Assembly: GCA_938091935.1 (NCBI GenBank)
Contig: CALKNV010000008.1
Span: 1 to 64,000 of the forward strand
Direction: 5' to 3'
Source of the DNA: an uncultured Pseudomonadales bacterium
Lineage (GTDB): Bacteria; Pseudomonadota; Gammaproteobacteria; Pseudomonadales; Pseudohongiellaceae
Length of the DNA: 64,000 nucleotides
The first letter of the stretch is position 1; every line of letters starts with the position of its first letter. Positions 44,817 through 53,837 of the stretch are shown here, piece by piece. The notes beneath the pieces were generated by a model. It was not told where the DNA came from and ran no database searches. It saw only the letters and a list, made by a program, of their open reading frames with translations. The translations under genes were made by a program, and so were the position numbers.

Positions 44817-45551
44817 CTAGAGGCCAAGCTCCTTCTTCATTTTGGCAATGCGTGCGCGTCGCTCCGTTGCACTCAGCGGACGCTCGGTTCTCTCGGGCAG
44901 GGCCTCGGGCACGGGCAGGTTTAGATCTTCGCCGTGCATCACGCGCCGGCACAGTTCGCCGTAGTGGTATTCAAAGCGTGGAAAGGCGACCGCCTCGGCC
45001 TCATTAGCCAGGGTGTACCATCCAGTTGCCTGCCCAGCCAGGTAGACAGCCGGGTGGCTCCAGCGCTGCTCCCGTTTCGGGGAAGGCGCTGAACAAGCCT
45101 CGACATAGGCAGCGCGTGGTGCAGTCAAGCCAAACAGGTCGAAGCCCTCCTCACAGGCTCTGACCACTGCAGCAATTGAGGGCAAATAGTCCTGGCTACG
45201 AATCACCTTCTTGGCGGCCTTAACGATCTGTGTCGGCAGATAATTTTCCAGCGAGCTTAACCAGTACTTTTTCGCTATCGCCAGGCTCTCTGCGTTGGCA
45301 AACGCCTTGTGGTACTGGTTATGGTAGGCGAACTCAAATTCAGCAAAGATTTGATTAATGGCATCCACGTGGTCAGGCGCTGACTCGGACTGGTAGCCGT
45401 CTGCAGGTTCTGCCACTGCCTCAACGGGTTGATTCCCGCTACGCGATTCAGTCGGCCCAGCTTCGATCAGCGATGCGCTCGAACTTTTCTCTAATTTTTT
45501 GCTGGTTCGATCCAGCAAGGGTTTTATCTTCTCCATATACGGTCTCGTCAT
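44817..45551 (-). CDS. Replication protein P-like (lambda P-type helicase-loader-like)
   Basis: A 244-residue protein. The N-terminal 70 residues are basic then Ser/Glu/Ala-rich and probably disordered. The core from about residue 60 (HVDAINQIFAEFEFAYHNQYHKAFANAESLAIAKKYWLSSLENY) and QDYLPSIAAVVRACEEGFDLFGL follow the pattern I associate with replication protein P of lambdoid phages and its chromosomal relatives. Such proteins load the DnaB helicase. The ATG at 45551, with AGG seven bases upstream, lies 104 bases inside the end of the DnaT-like gene, so the two are translated together. Function from family resemblance only. Confidence 0.7.
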   Translation of the reverse strand: MTRPYMEKIKPLLDRTSKKLEKSSSASLIEAGPTESRSGNQPVEAVAEPADGYQSESAPDHVDAINQIFAEFEFAYHNQYHKAFANAESLAIAKKYWLSSLENYLPTQIVKAAKKVIRSQDYLPSIAAVVRACEEGFDLFGLTAPRAAYVEACSAPSPKREQRWSHPAVYLAGQATGWYTLANEAEAVAFPRFEYHYGELCRRVMHGEDLNLPVPEALPERTERPLSATERRARIAKMKKELGL

Positions 45552-46674
45552 TGCCGACCTGCTTAAGGCGGCGGGCCCAATCCTGTTTTATGAACTGCAA
45601 AAAGACTGTATTCCAGGAGGCTTTCGCCTGGCCGCTGTCTTTCCAGTACATCACGAACTCGGGCACTCTGCTACGGGCATATTCCTCGTCAATTTCAGCG
45701 AGCTGTAAAATTTCAAAACAATCGGCACTCGGCTGCCAGCCGTCCAGAATAGGCCTGGGCGTATCATCGCGTCCAAACGATGCAGTGTATTTCGCCCACT
45801 GGCGTCTGATGTGTTCAATAAACTTCGTATTCCAGGCACCATGAACGACACCGCGCTCACGCCAGTACAAAACAAATTCTGCAACCGCATCCTCAATAAA
45901 GCTGCCGCTGATTCCCGCGTTCTCCAGAATTTCCAGCGCATCCAGGCTGGGTTGCCACTGTGGTGACATGGTGCTGGCTAGTTCATGGGCACCCTTACGG
46001 GTTTGCTCATGCCGCCATTCTTTCAATACATGTTTGTAAAACGCATTACCCCAGGAAAACCTGGCCTGCCCGCGGTCGCGCCAGTAGCTCACAAACTCAG
46101 ACACCAGGCTATGAATAAATTCGTCAGGAATAGCGTGCTGTTTGGCGAGGCGAATCCAATTGGCATCAGGCTGCCAGTCAACCGGGATAAGATGGGCTGA
46201 GTTCCTCGACTCAGGAATAGCAGCTGCCCCCTGAATTCCTGGATCGGTAATTGGGTTAGATTGGGCGCTGGGACGGTCGGGAACTGGCATTCTGGTGGGC
46301 TGCGGTTGCGCCTGCTTCGATACAGAATTTGTTAGAACAGAATTTGAGACGGGCTGCTCGTCGATGGCTATCCAGCTCGCTGCCTTTTCTCGAGCGCCCT
46401 GTGTACTCCGGGAGCGCTCCAGTCTAATGATGCCGAGATTCTCCAGGCTTGACCTGATTTGCTGACATTCAGTAAGAGACCAGAACGGAAAAAGCCCAGA
46501 CAGCTCACTGTCCTCCAGGAGCAGCCAACGCAGGGATGAATCCGTTGCTCGCTGTTGTCCACGATGCTTGATCAACTCGGCAAGGGACTGCAACATGACA
46601 GCCTCGGCGAGGCCGATAGTGGCAGCAAGCGTTGGCGACACAACGATGGGCTGTTCAGGAACCAGGTTAGACAC
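45448..46674 (-). CDS. Protein with three DnaT-type domains, putative primosome factor
   Basis: A 408-residue protein. Residues 1 to 105 look like a winged-helix N-terminal domain (LAELIKHRG...LRWLLLEDSELSGLFPFWSLTECQQIRSSLENLGIIRLER), then a Pro/Gln/Ser-rich linker. Three repeats follow at about 164 to 222, 237 to 295 and 310 to 368. Each has W.P....., an aliphatic helix, EFV.YW..RG..(S/A)WN..F and a final W. This is the pattern of the C-terminal ssDNA-binding domain of DnaT. Three copies in one chain is unusual. It overlaps the P-like gene by 104 bases. Likely role: replication restart or helicase loading. Confidence 0.78.
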   Translation of the reverse strand: MSNLVPEQPIVVSPTLAATIGLAEAVMLQSLAELIKHRGQQRATDSSLRWLLLEDSELSGLFPFWSLTECQQIRSSLENLGIIRLERSRSTQGAREKAASWIAIDEQPVSNSVLTNSVSKQAQPQPTRMPVPDRPSAQSNPITDPGIQGAAAIPESRNSAHLIPVDWQPDANWIRLAKQHAIPDEFIHSLVSEFVSYWRDRGQARFSWGNAFYKHVLKEWRHEQTRKGAHELASTMSPQWQPSLDALEILENAGISGSFIEDAVAEFVLYWRERGVVHGAWNTKFIEHIRRQWAKYTASFGRDDTPRPILDGWQPSADCFEILQLAEIDEEYARSRVPEFVMYWKDSGQAKASWNTVFLQFIKQDWARRLKQVGNDETVYGEDKTLAGSNQQKIREKFERIADRSWAD

Positions 46675-46862
46675 GTTAAGACTCAGCGAGCAGCGGGCAA
46701 CGCGACCAATCCAGTTAAAAAGTGCGTGTGTGATTGGTTACGCTTTCAGATTTTGATGGATGCTAACACAGCCGTAACTGACATCCCTACCGCTTCATTG
46801 AACCTGACCAAGCTAGCGCTGTAACATCACTCCATCAACAGCTCGTCAACGACTAACCCAAC

Positions 46863-47774
46863 GTGAATCCACAGCTTATTCAAGATTTTCTCCACGCCGA
46901 GCAGCTGCCCCATGCTTATGGCGAAGACGCTGAGCACTGGTTTGTTCCGCTGGCGGCTGAACTAATCGAGCGCTGTAACAGCGACGCTAGCGAACCGCTT
47001 TTTATCGGCATTAATGGCGCCCAGGGCACCGGCAAGTCAACGCTGTCGAGGTTCCTGTCCCATTATTGCCGGGAAGCTGGTGTGCGAGTCGTTGAGCTCT
47101 CGATAGACGATTTTTACTTGTCCAAAGCTGCCAGACAAATCCTCGCCAGGGAGGTCCATCCCCTGTTAGCGACTCGGGGTGTACCAGGTACCCATGACAC
47201 CAGGGCATTGCATGAATGCCTGGGTCGACTGCTGAACTCAGAGATGACTGAGGCTGCTTCTATTCCCCGCTTCGACAAGGCTACCGACAACCCAGCGCCC
47301 AAACAGCATTGGCCACTCGTGAATGGGACAGTAGATCTGGTGATCCTGGAAGGATGGTTTATTGGAGTGGGCCCTGAAGCCGAGGGCAACTTGTCCGAGC
47401 CCATCAATGAACTGGAAGCCCAGTCAGATCCGGAGGGCAGCTGGCGGCGCTACGTGAATACAGCCCTGGCCACTGACTATGTCCCACTTTTTTCCCGCAT
47501 TGACATCATGATGATGCTGCAAGCACCCTCGTTTGAGCAGGTCTATGCCTGGCGTGGGTTACAGGAAGAGAAGCTTAAGCAAAGTCGACAGGAGTCTGGA
47601 GGGTCGGACCTATCAGGCATCATGGGCACCGAGCAACTCAGCCGTTTCATTCAGCATTTCGAGCGACTGACCCGACATGGTCTGGCAACCTTGCCAGCCA
47701 GCGCTGACTTCGTCTTCAAGCTGGATCAAGATCACCGGATAGTCGCTCAACTCGCCAGGCCAGGCGCGACTTAA
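46863..47774 (+). CDS. D-glycerate 3-kinase-like P-loop kinase
   Basis: A 303-residue kinase of the phosphoribulokinase/uridine kinase-like superfamily. Walker A is GINGAQGTGKST at residues 49 to 60; SIDDFYLSKAARQILAREVHPLLATRGVPGTHD at about 82 to 114 is the glycerate 3-kinase signature of the plant/yeast type. VILEGWFIGV is the Walker B-like segment. It should make 3-phosphoglycerate from glycerate, linking photorespiratory-type glycerate to glycolysis. The start is a GTG without a clear ribosome site. Single gene. Confidence 0.85.
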   Translation: MNPQLIQDFLHAEQLPHAYGEDAEHWFVPLAAELIERCNSDASEPLFIGINGAQGTGKSTLSRFLSHYCREAGVRVVELSIDDFYLSKAARQILAREVHPLLATRGVPGTHDTRALHECLGRLLNSEMTEAASIPRFDKATDNPAPKQHWPLVNGTVDLVILEGWFIGVGPEAEGNLSEPINELEAQSDPEGSWRRYVNTALATDYVPLFSRIDIMMMLQAPSFEQVYAWRGLQEEKLKQSRQESGGSDLSGIMGTEQLSRFIQHFERLTRHGLATLPASADFVFKLDQDHRIVAQLARPGAT

Positions 47775-47788
47775 GCGCAATGTTTGCC

Positions 47789-48862
47789 TCAGTTTTGCTC
47801 TATCGCCTGGGACTCTGCGGACTGTCCCAGATTGCCACTATTCATGAAAAGGGGCTGGACCCAAACCCGCGCTATCAGCCCGACCAACACAATGGCAGCA
47901 AGCTGACGCCAGAGCGGATAACCGTCACCGTGTTCGGCCATGGACAGCTGTAAGGGCCAGGCAAAGGCATCATAGGCAGCGTTCAGCAGCAGACCAGCTG
48001 CGATCGCCGTGCCAATGACAGCGACCAAATACGCACCCAGGGACTTCAATCCCAGCTGCTCCTTGATTACACCCATAGTTGCCAGGTTCGTGGCAGGGCC
48101 GGTGAGCATAAACACCAGGGCCGCCCCAGGGGAGATACCAGCAAACAACAGACTGGCGGCGACGGGAGTCGAGGCAGTAGCGCAGATGTACATGGGCAGA
48201 CCCACGATTACCATGATAATCATCGCCATTACGCCATCGCCCCACTGCAGGAAAAACGATTGGGGCACCAGAGCCGTAATCACTGCTGCGGCCACCAGGC
48301 CAATCGCCAGCCACTTTGCCGTATCAGAGATCATACGGCCATATCCGTACTGCACCGCTGACACGAGGCGTTTGTTCAAGGCAGGTGCTTCCTCCACACC
48401 AGCCGACTTCTTGCTGCAGCAACTGCCGCAAGTCGCCTCGACCTCATCAACATGCTCGTCTTCTTTGTCAAAGGCATTCACCAGGATACCGGCAACGATT
48501 GCGCTAGTGAGTGCCCCGATTGGTCGCGCCAAGGCGAAAATAGGACCCAGCACCGCGTAGGAAAAAGATATTGAATCGACACCAGTCTCTGGCGTCGCCA
48601 CCAAGAAGGAAGACGTGGCACCTTTTGATGCACCGGCCTTACGAATCGCCAGTGCTGTTGGAATGACTCCACATGAGCACAGGGGAAGCGGGGCGCCAAT
48701 AAAGGCCCCTTTCACGATTGATACGAGCCCGGGCTTGGCAAGCTGCTTCTCGACCCAACTGCTGGGGATTACTTGCTTTATGATGCCCGCCAATAAATAA
48801 CCCATGAGTAGCCATGGGGCACTCTCAATCACCAGATTCCAAAAGATGCTTAACAGGTCCAT
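47789..48862 (-). CDS. Cu/Zn efflux permease (SO_0444 type)
   Basis: A 357-residue membrane protein of the permease family formerly DUF318, with about eight helices. It has the paired motifs KGAFIGAPLPLCSCGVIPTALA (Cys-x-Cys) and VGLPMYICATASTPVAASLL, and a cytoplasmic metal-binding patch CGSCCSKK near residues 146 to 153. It should export zinc or copper. Its ATG overlaps the stop of the MerR-type gene (TAATG), so it is controlled by that regulator and the promoter at 49329 to 49359. Confidence 0.87.
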   Translation of the reverse strand: MDLLSIFWNLVIESAPWLLMGYLLAGIIKQVIPSSWVEKQLAKPGLVSIVKGAFIGAPLPLCSCGVIPTALAIRKAGASKGATSSFLVATPETGVDSISFSYAVLGPIFALARPIGALTSAIVAGILVNAFDKEDEHVDEVEATCGSCCSKKSAGVEEAPALNKRLVSAVQYGYGRMISDTAKWLAIGLVAAAVITALVPQSFFLQWGDGVMAMIIMVIVGLPMYICATASTPVAASLLFAGISPGAALVFMLTGPATNLATMGVIKEQLGLKSLGAYLVAVIGTAIAAGLLLNAAYDAFAWPLQLSMAEHGDGYPLWRQLAAIVLVGLIARVWVQPLFMNSGNLGQSAESQAIEQN

Positions 48863-49290
48863 TAACTGGCCCTCCTTGTAACGGTCACATCGCCCCCATC
48901 CAAGGCTTCAATGATGGAGCAATGGGTGGCATTTTCCGGCCCGCCGCAACAGCTCTCCAGCAGGCGTTCCAGGGTCTGCTGCATGGCCTGCAATTCGGAA
49001 AGGCGCTCGTTGACCTCATCCAGCTTGTTCTGGGTAATATCAGTCACTTCCTGACAGCTGTGGCTCTGTTTATCCAGCCGAATAGAAAGCAACACACCAA
49101 TGTCATCCAGAGAGAAGCCAATATTGCGCGCGGATTTAACAAATTCCGCCCGCTTGACGTCAGCATCACTGTAATAGCGATAGCCGGAGTCACTGCGCTT
49201 ACTCGCCTCGATCAGTCCATGCTTCTCATAGAAGCGGATAGTATGAGCGGACAGGCCGGTCAGGGCCGCCAGTTCGCTGATTTTCAGCAT
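48862..49290 (-). CDS. MerR family metal-responsive regulator (ZntR-like)
   Basis: A 142-residue MerR-type regulator. The N-terminal MLKISELAALTGLSAHTIRFYEKHGLI is the winged helix; the dimerisation helix follows. The C-terminal metal site has Cys in HSCQEV and the CCGGPENATHC cluster, the arrangement of ZntR-like zinc regulators. I start at 49290 because AAGGAAC precedes it at eight bases and it matches the family. The promoter upstream has the 19-base spacer typical of MerR operons. Zinc is the likely inducer; copper is less likely. Confidence 0.9.
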   Translation of the reverse strand: MLKISELAALTGLSAHTIRFYEKHGLIEASKRSDSGYRYYSDADVKRAEFVKSARNIGFSLDDIGVLLSIRLDKQSHSCQEVTDITQNKLDEVNERLSELQAMQQTLERLLESCCGGPENATHCSIIEALDGGDVTVTRRAS

Positions 49291-49328
49291 ATTCACCGTT
49301 CCTTCGCGAAAAACTACAATTGCGGCAA

Positions 49329-49359
49329 AGTATAAACTTAGAGTTAACTCTAAGGTCAA
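49329..49359 (-). promoter_or_regulatory. MerR-type promoter with 19-base spacer and perfect palindrome
   Basis: On the minus strand TTGACC (49359 to 49354), a 19-base spacer and TATACT (49334 to 49329). The spacer carries an 18-base perfect palindrome, CTTAGAGTTAACTCTAAG (49337 to 49354). Overlong spacers between good -35 and -10 boxes with a dyad are the hallmark of MerR-family activation. Confidence 0.9.
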
Positions 49360-49418
49360 CCACGGTTTTTCAGATTTCGCGGTCCATGGGTCGGTAATTT
49401 AGTGCCAGTTCAGCGAGT

Positions 49419-50093
49419 CTAAGGCGCAGCGCCCAGGGTACGACTTATCCACGCCCCTATATCAACGATCTCCTGGGGACATACCGCGTGCTCCATGGTG
49501 TACACAAAATACTCGGGGTTAAATCCGAGATTCTGGAGGGTAGCCACGCTCTTACGACCCAGCGCTTCCGTTACCACCGGGTCCAGACTGCCATGGCCGA
49601 TCATGATAGGCAGAGTATTCTGAATTGGGTTGATCTCTATGCTGTCGGCGGTGGCGAAATAAGTGGACAGCGCCATGATTCCCGCAAGAGTTTTGGGATA
49701 AGTGAGCGCCGCTTCAAAGCTCACCGCCCCTCCCTGGGAAAACCCTGCCACGATAATGCGCTCACTGGGCACTCCCCGCTCTATCTCCCGGTCAATCAGG
49801 TCGTGGACCCAGCTAGCAGACTGCTTCAGCTGATCCGTATCAACATGACGATCCACGTCCAGTTGCTTGATGTCATACCAAGCGGGCATCACAAAGCCGT
49901 TATTGATGGTCACCGGTATGGATGGCGCGTGGGGAAAAACAAAGCGGACACCGAGCCCGGCCGGTAGATCCAGTTGCGGCACGATAGGCGCAAAGTCATT
50001 GCCATCCGCTCCCAGGCCATGCAGCCAGATGATGGCAGCATTTATCGACTCTCCCTTTGGATACTCAATCTCTACGGCTGGTAGATATTCCAT
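49419..50093 (-). CDS. Alpha/beta hydrolase, carboxylesterase/lysophospholipase type
   Basis: A 224-residue cytoplasmic hydrolase of the bacterial carboxylesterase/phospholipase family. It has LHGLGADGNDFAPIVPQL at the start, the nucleophile in GFSQGGAVS (about residue 118), GHGSLDPVV for the Asp and a C-terminal His in MEHAVCPQE. Acyl esters of unknown nature are the substrate. It is a single gene between the MerR operon and the mscS-type gene. Confidence 0.9.
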   Translation of the reverse strand: MEYLPAVEIEYPKGESINAAIIWLHGLGADGNDFAPIVPQLDLPAGLGVRFVFPHAPSIPVTINNGFVMPAWYDIKQLDVDRHVDTDQLKQSASWVHDLIDREIERGVPSERIIVAGFSQGGAVSFEAALTYPKTLAGIMALSTYFATADSIEINPIQNTLPIMIGHGSLDPVVTEALGRKSVATLQNLGFNPEYFVYTMEHAVCPQEIVDIGAWISRTLGAAP

Positions 50094-50134
50094 TGCCTCT
50101 CCTCATCATGTTTTTGCACTCACGAATTTACCAG

Positions 50135-50962
50135 TCACACCGCGTCAGCCAGCATGCGCACTTCGCGCTGGGGGAACGGAATCGCGATATTGTTGGCTGT
50201 CAGCGCATCCTGCAGTTTCTGGTTACAGCTGAACTTAACCTCATAAAACTTCTCGGTTCGCACCCAGCAGCGAATGCCAATGTTGATGGCGCTGTCACCA
50301 AAACCATCAATGCCAACCTGCACGGCTCTCGATTGGCTGAGCCCTTCGACATCGCTCAGGGCAGCGCGAATGATTTCAATGGCCGCTGCAGTGTCACTTT
50401 GATAGGCAATGCCTACCGACAACTCGAGCACGGTATCGCATTGGGAGTTGTGAATGATCTCTCCGATGATATGACGATTGGGAATAGTGATCATTTCCTC
50501 ATCTTCGTTGGTGAGCACCGTAAAGGCCAGGGTGACCTCTTTCACAACGCCCCACACACCCCGCACCCGAATGGTGTCGCCCACAACGAAGGGTCGCGTC
50601 AGGATGATGCTGAGACCGGCACCATAATTGGAGAGCAGGCCCTGAATGGCCAAACCAGCGCCAAGACCGAGAGCACCGATTGCGGCGAGGAATGGGGTAA
50701 CCTGGATGCCCAGCTTCGGCAGTGCAATCATGACCGCAGCTGCGATGATGGCAATGCGTGCACAGTTGGCAAAGAAACGACTTAGGGTCACATCAATGCC
50801 TTTCTTGTCGGCAACGCCATAGACCATATCAGACAGTTTTCTGCCCAGCATGACGCCAAGCGCCATGACGACTACGGCCCCCAGAATTTGAAAACTATAG
50901 GTCACCAGGTAGGCGGTGATCATGTTATAGATTTCGGTGACTTGTTCGATTTCCTGATCCAT
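50135..50962 (-). CDS. Small-conductance mechanosensitive channel (MscS family)
   Basis: A 275-residue MscS-type protein with three membrane segments and the pore helix region ALGLGAGLAIQGLLSNYGAGLSIIL, then the beta domain RPFVVGDTIRVRGVWGVV. It protects against hypo-osmotic shock. I start at the ATG at 50962 (MDQEIEQVTEIYNMIT), since the 36 upstream residues from 51070 are not hydrophobic or conserved and have no ribosome site. Confidence 0.9.
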   Translation of the reverse strand: MDQEIEQVTEIYNMITAYLVTYSFQILGAVVVMALGVMLGRKLSDMVYGVADKKGIDVTLSRFFANCARIAIIAAAVMIALPKLGIQVTPFLAAIGALGLGAGLAIQGLLSNYGAGLSIILTRPFVVGDTIRVRGVWGVVKEVTLAFTVLTNEDEEMITIPNRHIIGEIIHNSQCDTVLELSVGIAYQSDTAAAIEIIRAALSDVEGLSQSRAVQVGIDGFGDSAINIGIRCWVRTEKFYEVKFSCNQKLQDALTANNIAIPFPQREVRMLADAV

Positions 50963-51156
50963 TGCAATGACTCTATTCTGAATGCGAAATTGTTGCGGGA
51001 ATGCGATATCTTGACGGTATTGTCCCATCTCTCTCTGCTTTGGCAAAACCCCAATTGACCAGACTTTCAAATTGCCGGGTTTCCCCAGAATCAGCTGATC
51101 TTCGGTCCAATTGACGCGGCCGAGGCATTTGCAGTTAGTCGTTGAGCTGCATTACC

Positions 51157-51570
51157 ATGACAGTCATGAAATTCACCCTGAAAACATTATTGATTACCGT
51201 GGGCATCATTTATGCCTCCCTGACATGGTCACAGGAATCGGCGAGAGAAACTTTAGTAGGATCCTGGGAAGGGCCGTTGGTAATTGGCCGTGACAATATG
51301 AACCTGGCCTTTACCTTCAGCATGAACGGTGAGGACTTCACCGCTTCACTGACCAGCAGCGGGCTCGGTATATACGGTATGCCGGCAGATACGGTGATGG
51401 TGGATGGACGCCGAATTACCATTCGCATCCCCAGGCTGGATCTAGAGTTCACCGGCACCACACGTATGAACGAGGCGGGCGACGGCATCGCCAGGATAGA
51501 CGGCGACTGGTTTCAGTACAGTGAAATGGTGCCAGTTGTCCTGCTTCCGGTAGAAAACCCCACTTTCTGA
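51157..51570 (+). CDS. Exported small beta-rich protein, unknown
   Basis: A 137-residue protein with a signal peptide (MKFTLKTLLITVGIIYASLTWSQ). The mature part begins with VGSWEGPLVIGRDNMNLAFTF, has alternating hydrophobic strands and ends QYSEMVPVVLLPVENP. The pattern (WEG at the start of an eight-stranded sheet, IRIPRLDLEFTGTT) looks like a small lipocalin-like or similar beta domain often found beside peptidase or esterase domains. ATG at 51157 or 51166 are both possible. Function unknown. Confidence 0.7.
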   Translation: MTVMKFTLKTLLITVGIIYASLTWSQESARETLVGSWEGPLVIGRDNMNLAFTFSMNGEDFTASLTSSGLGIYGMPADTVMVDGRRITIRIPRLDLEFTGTTRMNEAGDGIARIDGDWFQYSEMVPVVLLPVENPTF

Positions 51571-51662
51571 ATCTCCCCAAGACCACAACATGGTCTTATC
51601 GTTGCAGTGAACACCAAGTCAATAACAGCTTAGCCTGCGAGGAAGTCGCCAGCATGGAATCG

Positions 51663-53837
51663 CTAAATGTAGCGACTCAGATTTCGGTTGGCACGACTGA
51701 GGCGTTCCGACAGTACCTTAACGATATAGGTGTGAAGCGCGGCGGTTGATGCAGGAAATTTTCGAGACATGGATTCGAGCTTATCCTTATCGAGACGGAA
51801 CAGGGTTGAATCCTTCTCGATACGCACGCTGGCGGTTCGGTTCTCGCCGGTATAAATAGCCATCTCGCCGAGAATCGCACCGGCCTTGTATTTGCGCAGA
51901 ATCTGTTCTTGCTGGTTGGGAATTTGCAGAACCACCACCGTACCAGAGCCTACGAAATACAGGCTCTCACCCTTGTCTCCTTCACTAAACAGATATTCGC
52001 CTGCCACTCGGCGTTCAACATTGAAGTATTCTGACATCAGTTTGACGTCTGCTTCTTCGTAAGCAATGCGCCGCAATACATCAGCCAGTTCGAGGTTGTA
52101 GTCCTCGTCGCTGCGGTTCATGTCTAGAAGAATGCGCCGCTCACACCAGTCTACTGCGGTTTCAACCTGCTCCTTGTAGTTACGCTCCCATTGATGCTCA
52201 CCGATAGTAAAAAACTTGTGCTTGACCAGCTGCTTCATTGACTTTTCATCGGCACCACTGATGACCACGTGGAAGCCTATTCTTTCGCTGAGTTGTGCCA
52301 ATTTGGCAAAGGTTACAATAGCTGATGTATCTAGCTGGCTCACATGATGAAAATCCAAAACAAGGAAATCAAAGCGACTATTGTCGCCATCCATGATGCG
52401 CTCTCGAATCGCTGTGATGAGTTTGTCTGCAGTACCAAAGAAGATGAAGCCCTGCAGTATCAGGATGAGGATCCTGTTGCCTTCCTTGTTAAGTAATTCC
52501 CGGGTTTCCAGATCACGGTCTACGTTGGAAGCATGATCACTACCGTTGGTCTCAATCTTGATGACACTGAGCTGCGAATAATTAACCACGAACAGGATAA
52601 TCGCCACAAAGAAGCCAAAGGCCACGCCCTGCAAAATATCAGAAAATATGATGACAACGAGAATGATAAGAACGACTACGTAGTCTGACAAAGGCAGTTC
52701 GTCCCTCGCCTTCCACAACCAGTCGACCAAAAACTCAAGCCCTACATAGATCAGCAAGCCACCGAGAATAAAAGTAGGTACGATTTCCATGAATTCGGCG
52801 CCGGCCAGAATCGCGGCGCCAACTAGAATGGCATAAACGAAACCAGTGAGCCGATCTTTACCGCCGAGTCTATCCACCAGTGCAGTGTCTGAGACATCGT
52901 GGACGCCAGGAAAGCCACCGAAGAAACTGTTTATGATATTGGCGTAGCCCATCACCTGCAGCTCGTGATCCGGGTTGAGGTCATCACGGGCGATCAGTTC
53001 AATGCCGGAAACATCCAGTAACAACATCATCGAGCACAGCAAGGCGACCACGACAATACCGCCCAATTGATCTGAAATCGCAATCCAGTTTATTTGAGCG
53101 AAGTAGTCGAGATGGAAAATCGGCACCAGTGTTCCGGTAGACTCGATCAACGGCAGCAGACCATCCGCCGCGGCCTCCTCGCGAGAAATTCCGGAGAAGT
53201 AGAGCATGCCATAAAAGATAAGCAAGGACAGGAGCAGGATGCCCGGCACAGAAAAGCGATTATCGCGAAAATATTTGCCGCTGATCAGGCATACAGCGAG
53301 GATAGCAGCAGGTGTCACCAACTGGCGAAATTCCTCATTGCCGAAAGCCTGCAGAGTGGCTTCCTGACTGGCAGCAACCGTGATCCCGCCTTGCACGAAG
53401 ATGTAGCCGATACCGGCAAAGAAACCACCGGTCACAGGATAGGGTATATAGCGCACCAGATTGCCTAGCTTTAGACGCCCCAGCAACACCAGGAACAAAC
53501 CGGTCACCAGGGTTGTTACCATGAACGCTGCAATGATTGTGGCTTCAGCGGCGATCGAATATTCCGAGCCAAAGCTGGCGTAGATGCCAGTTACCATTAC
53601 TGCAAATACAGGCACCAGTCCATTGCGGGGCGAACAGATTACCGCGTGAAAATGGCTGAATAAGGAACCCCCCAGACCGGTAATAAGGGTGCCAATCAGC
53701 AAAATAGCAATACCGGGCACCATGAGGCGTGGATCAGTCTGGGCAAATAACAACGCAGCAACTGAGACAGCGACTGAAATGTTCACCAGGGCAATAAGAC
53801 TGCCGGAAAGGATATTGGCAAAATGATTAGACTGCAT
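51663..53837 (-). CDS. SulP anion transporter fused to STAS and cyclic-nucleotide-binding domains
   Basis: A 724-residue protein in three parts. Residues 1 to about 400 are a SulP-type transporter with about ten or more helices. A STAS domain follows at about 420 to 540 (FLVLDFHHVSQLDTSAIVTF, with a potential phosphorylation Ser/Thr). From about 595 to 710 is a cyclic-nucleotide-binding domain, with GEYLFSEGDKGESLYFVGSGTV and the phosphate cassette GEMAIYTGENRTASV. It should move an anion such as sulfate or bicarbonate, gated by cAMP or cGMP, though binding is not certain. Single gene; its ATG at 53837 has no clear ribosome site. Confidence 0.88.
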   Translation of the reverse strand: MQSNHFANILSGSLIALVNISVAVSVAALLFAQTDPRLMVPGIAILLIGTLITGLGGSLFSHFHAVICSPRNGLVPVFAVMVTGIYASFGSEYSIAAEATIIAAFMVTTLVTGLFLVLLGRLKLGNLVRYIPYPVTGGFFAGIGYIFVQGGITVAASQEATLQAFGNEEFRQLVTPAAILAVCLISGKYFRDNRFSVPGILLLSLLIFYGMLYFSGISREEAAADGLLPLIESTGTLVPIFHLDYFAQINWIAISDQLGGIVVVALLCSMMLLLDVSGIELIARDDLNPDHELQVMGYANIINSFFGGFPGVHDVSDTALVDRLGGKDRLTGFVYAILVGAAILAGAEFMEIVPTFILGGLLIYVGLEFLVDWLWKARDELPLSDYVVVLIILVVIIFSDILQGVAFGFFVAIILFVVNYSQLSVIKIETNGSDHASNVDRDLETRELLNKEGNRILILILQGFIFFGTADKLITAIRERIMDGDNSRFDFLVLDFHHVSQLDTSAIVTFAKLAQLSERIGFHVVISGADEKSMKQLVKHKFFTIGEHQWERNYKEQVETAVDWCERRILLDMNRSDEDYNLELADVLRRIAYEEADVKLMSEYFNVERRVAGEYLFSEGDKGESLYFVGSGTVVVLQIPNQQEQILRKYKAGAILGEMAIYTGENRTASVRIEKDSTLFRLDKDKLESMSRKFPASTAALHTYIVKVLSERLSRANRNLSRYI

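Noticed and set aside
50057-50785. 242-codon plus-strand frame over the MscS-type gene
   Set aside because: It is a shadow of the MscS gene with unusual residue use.
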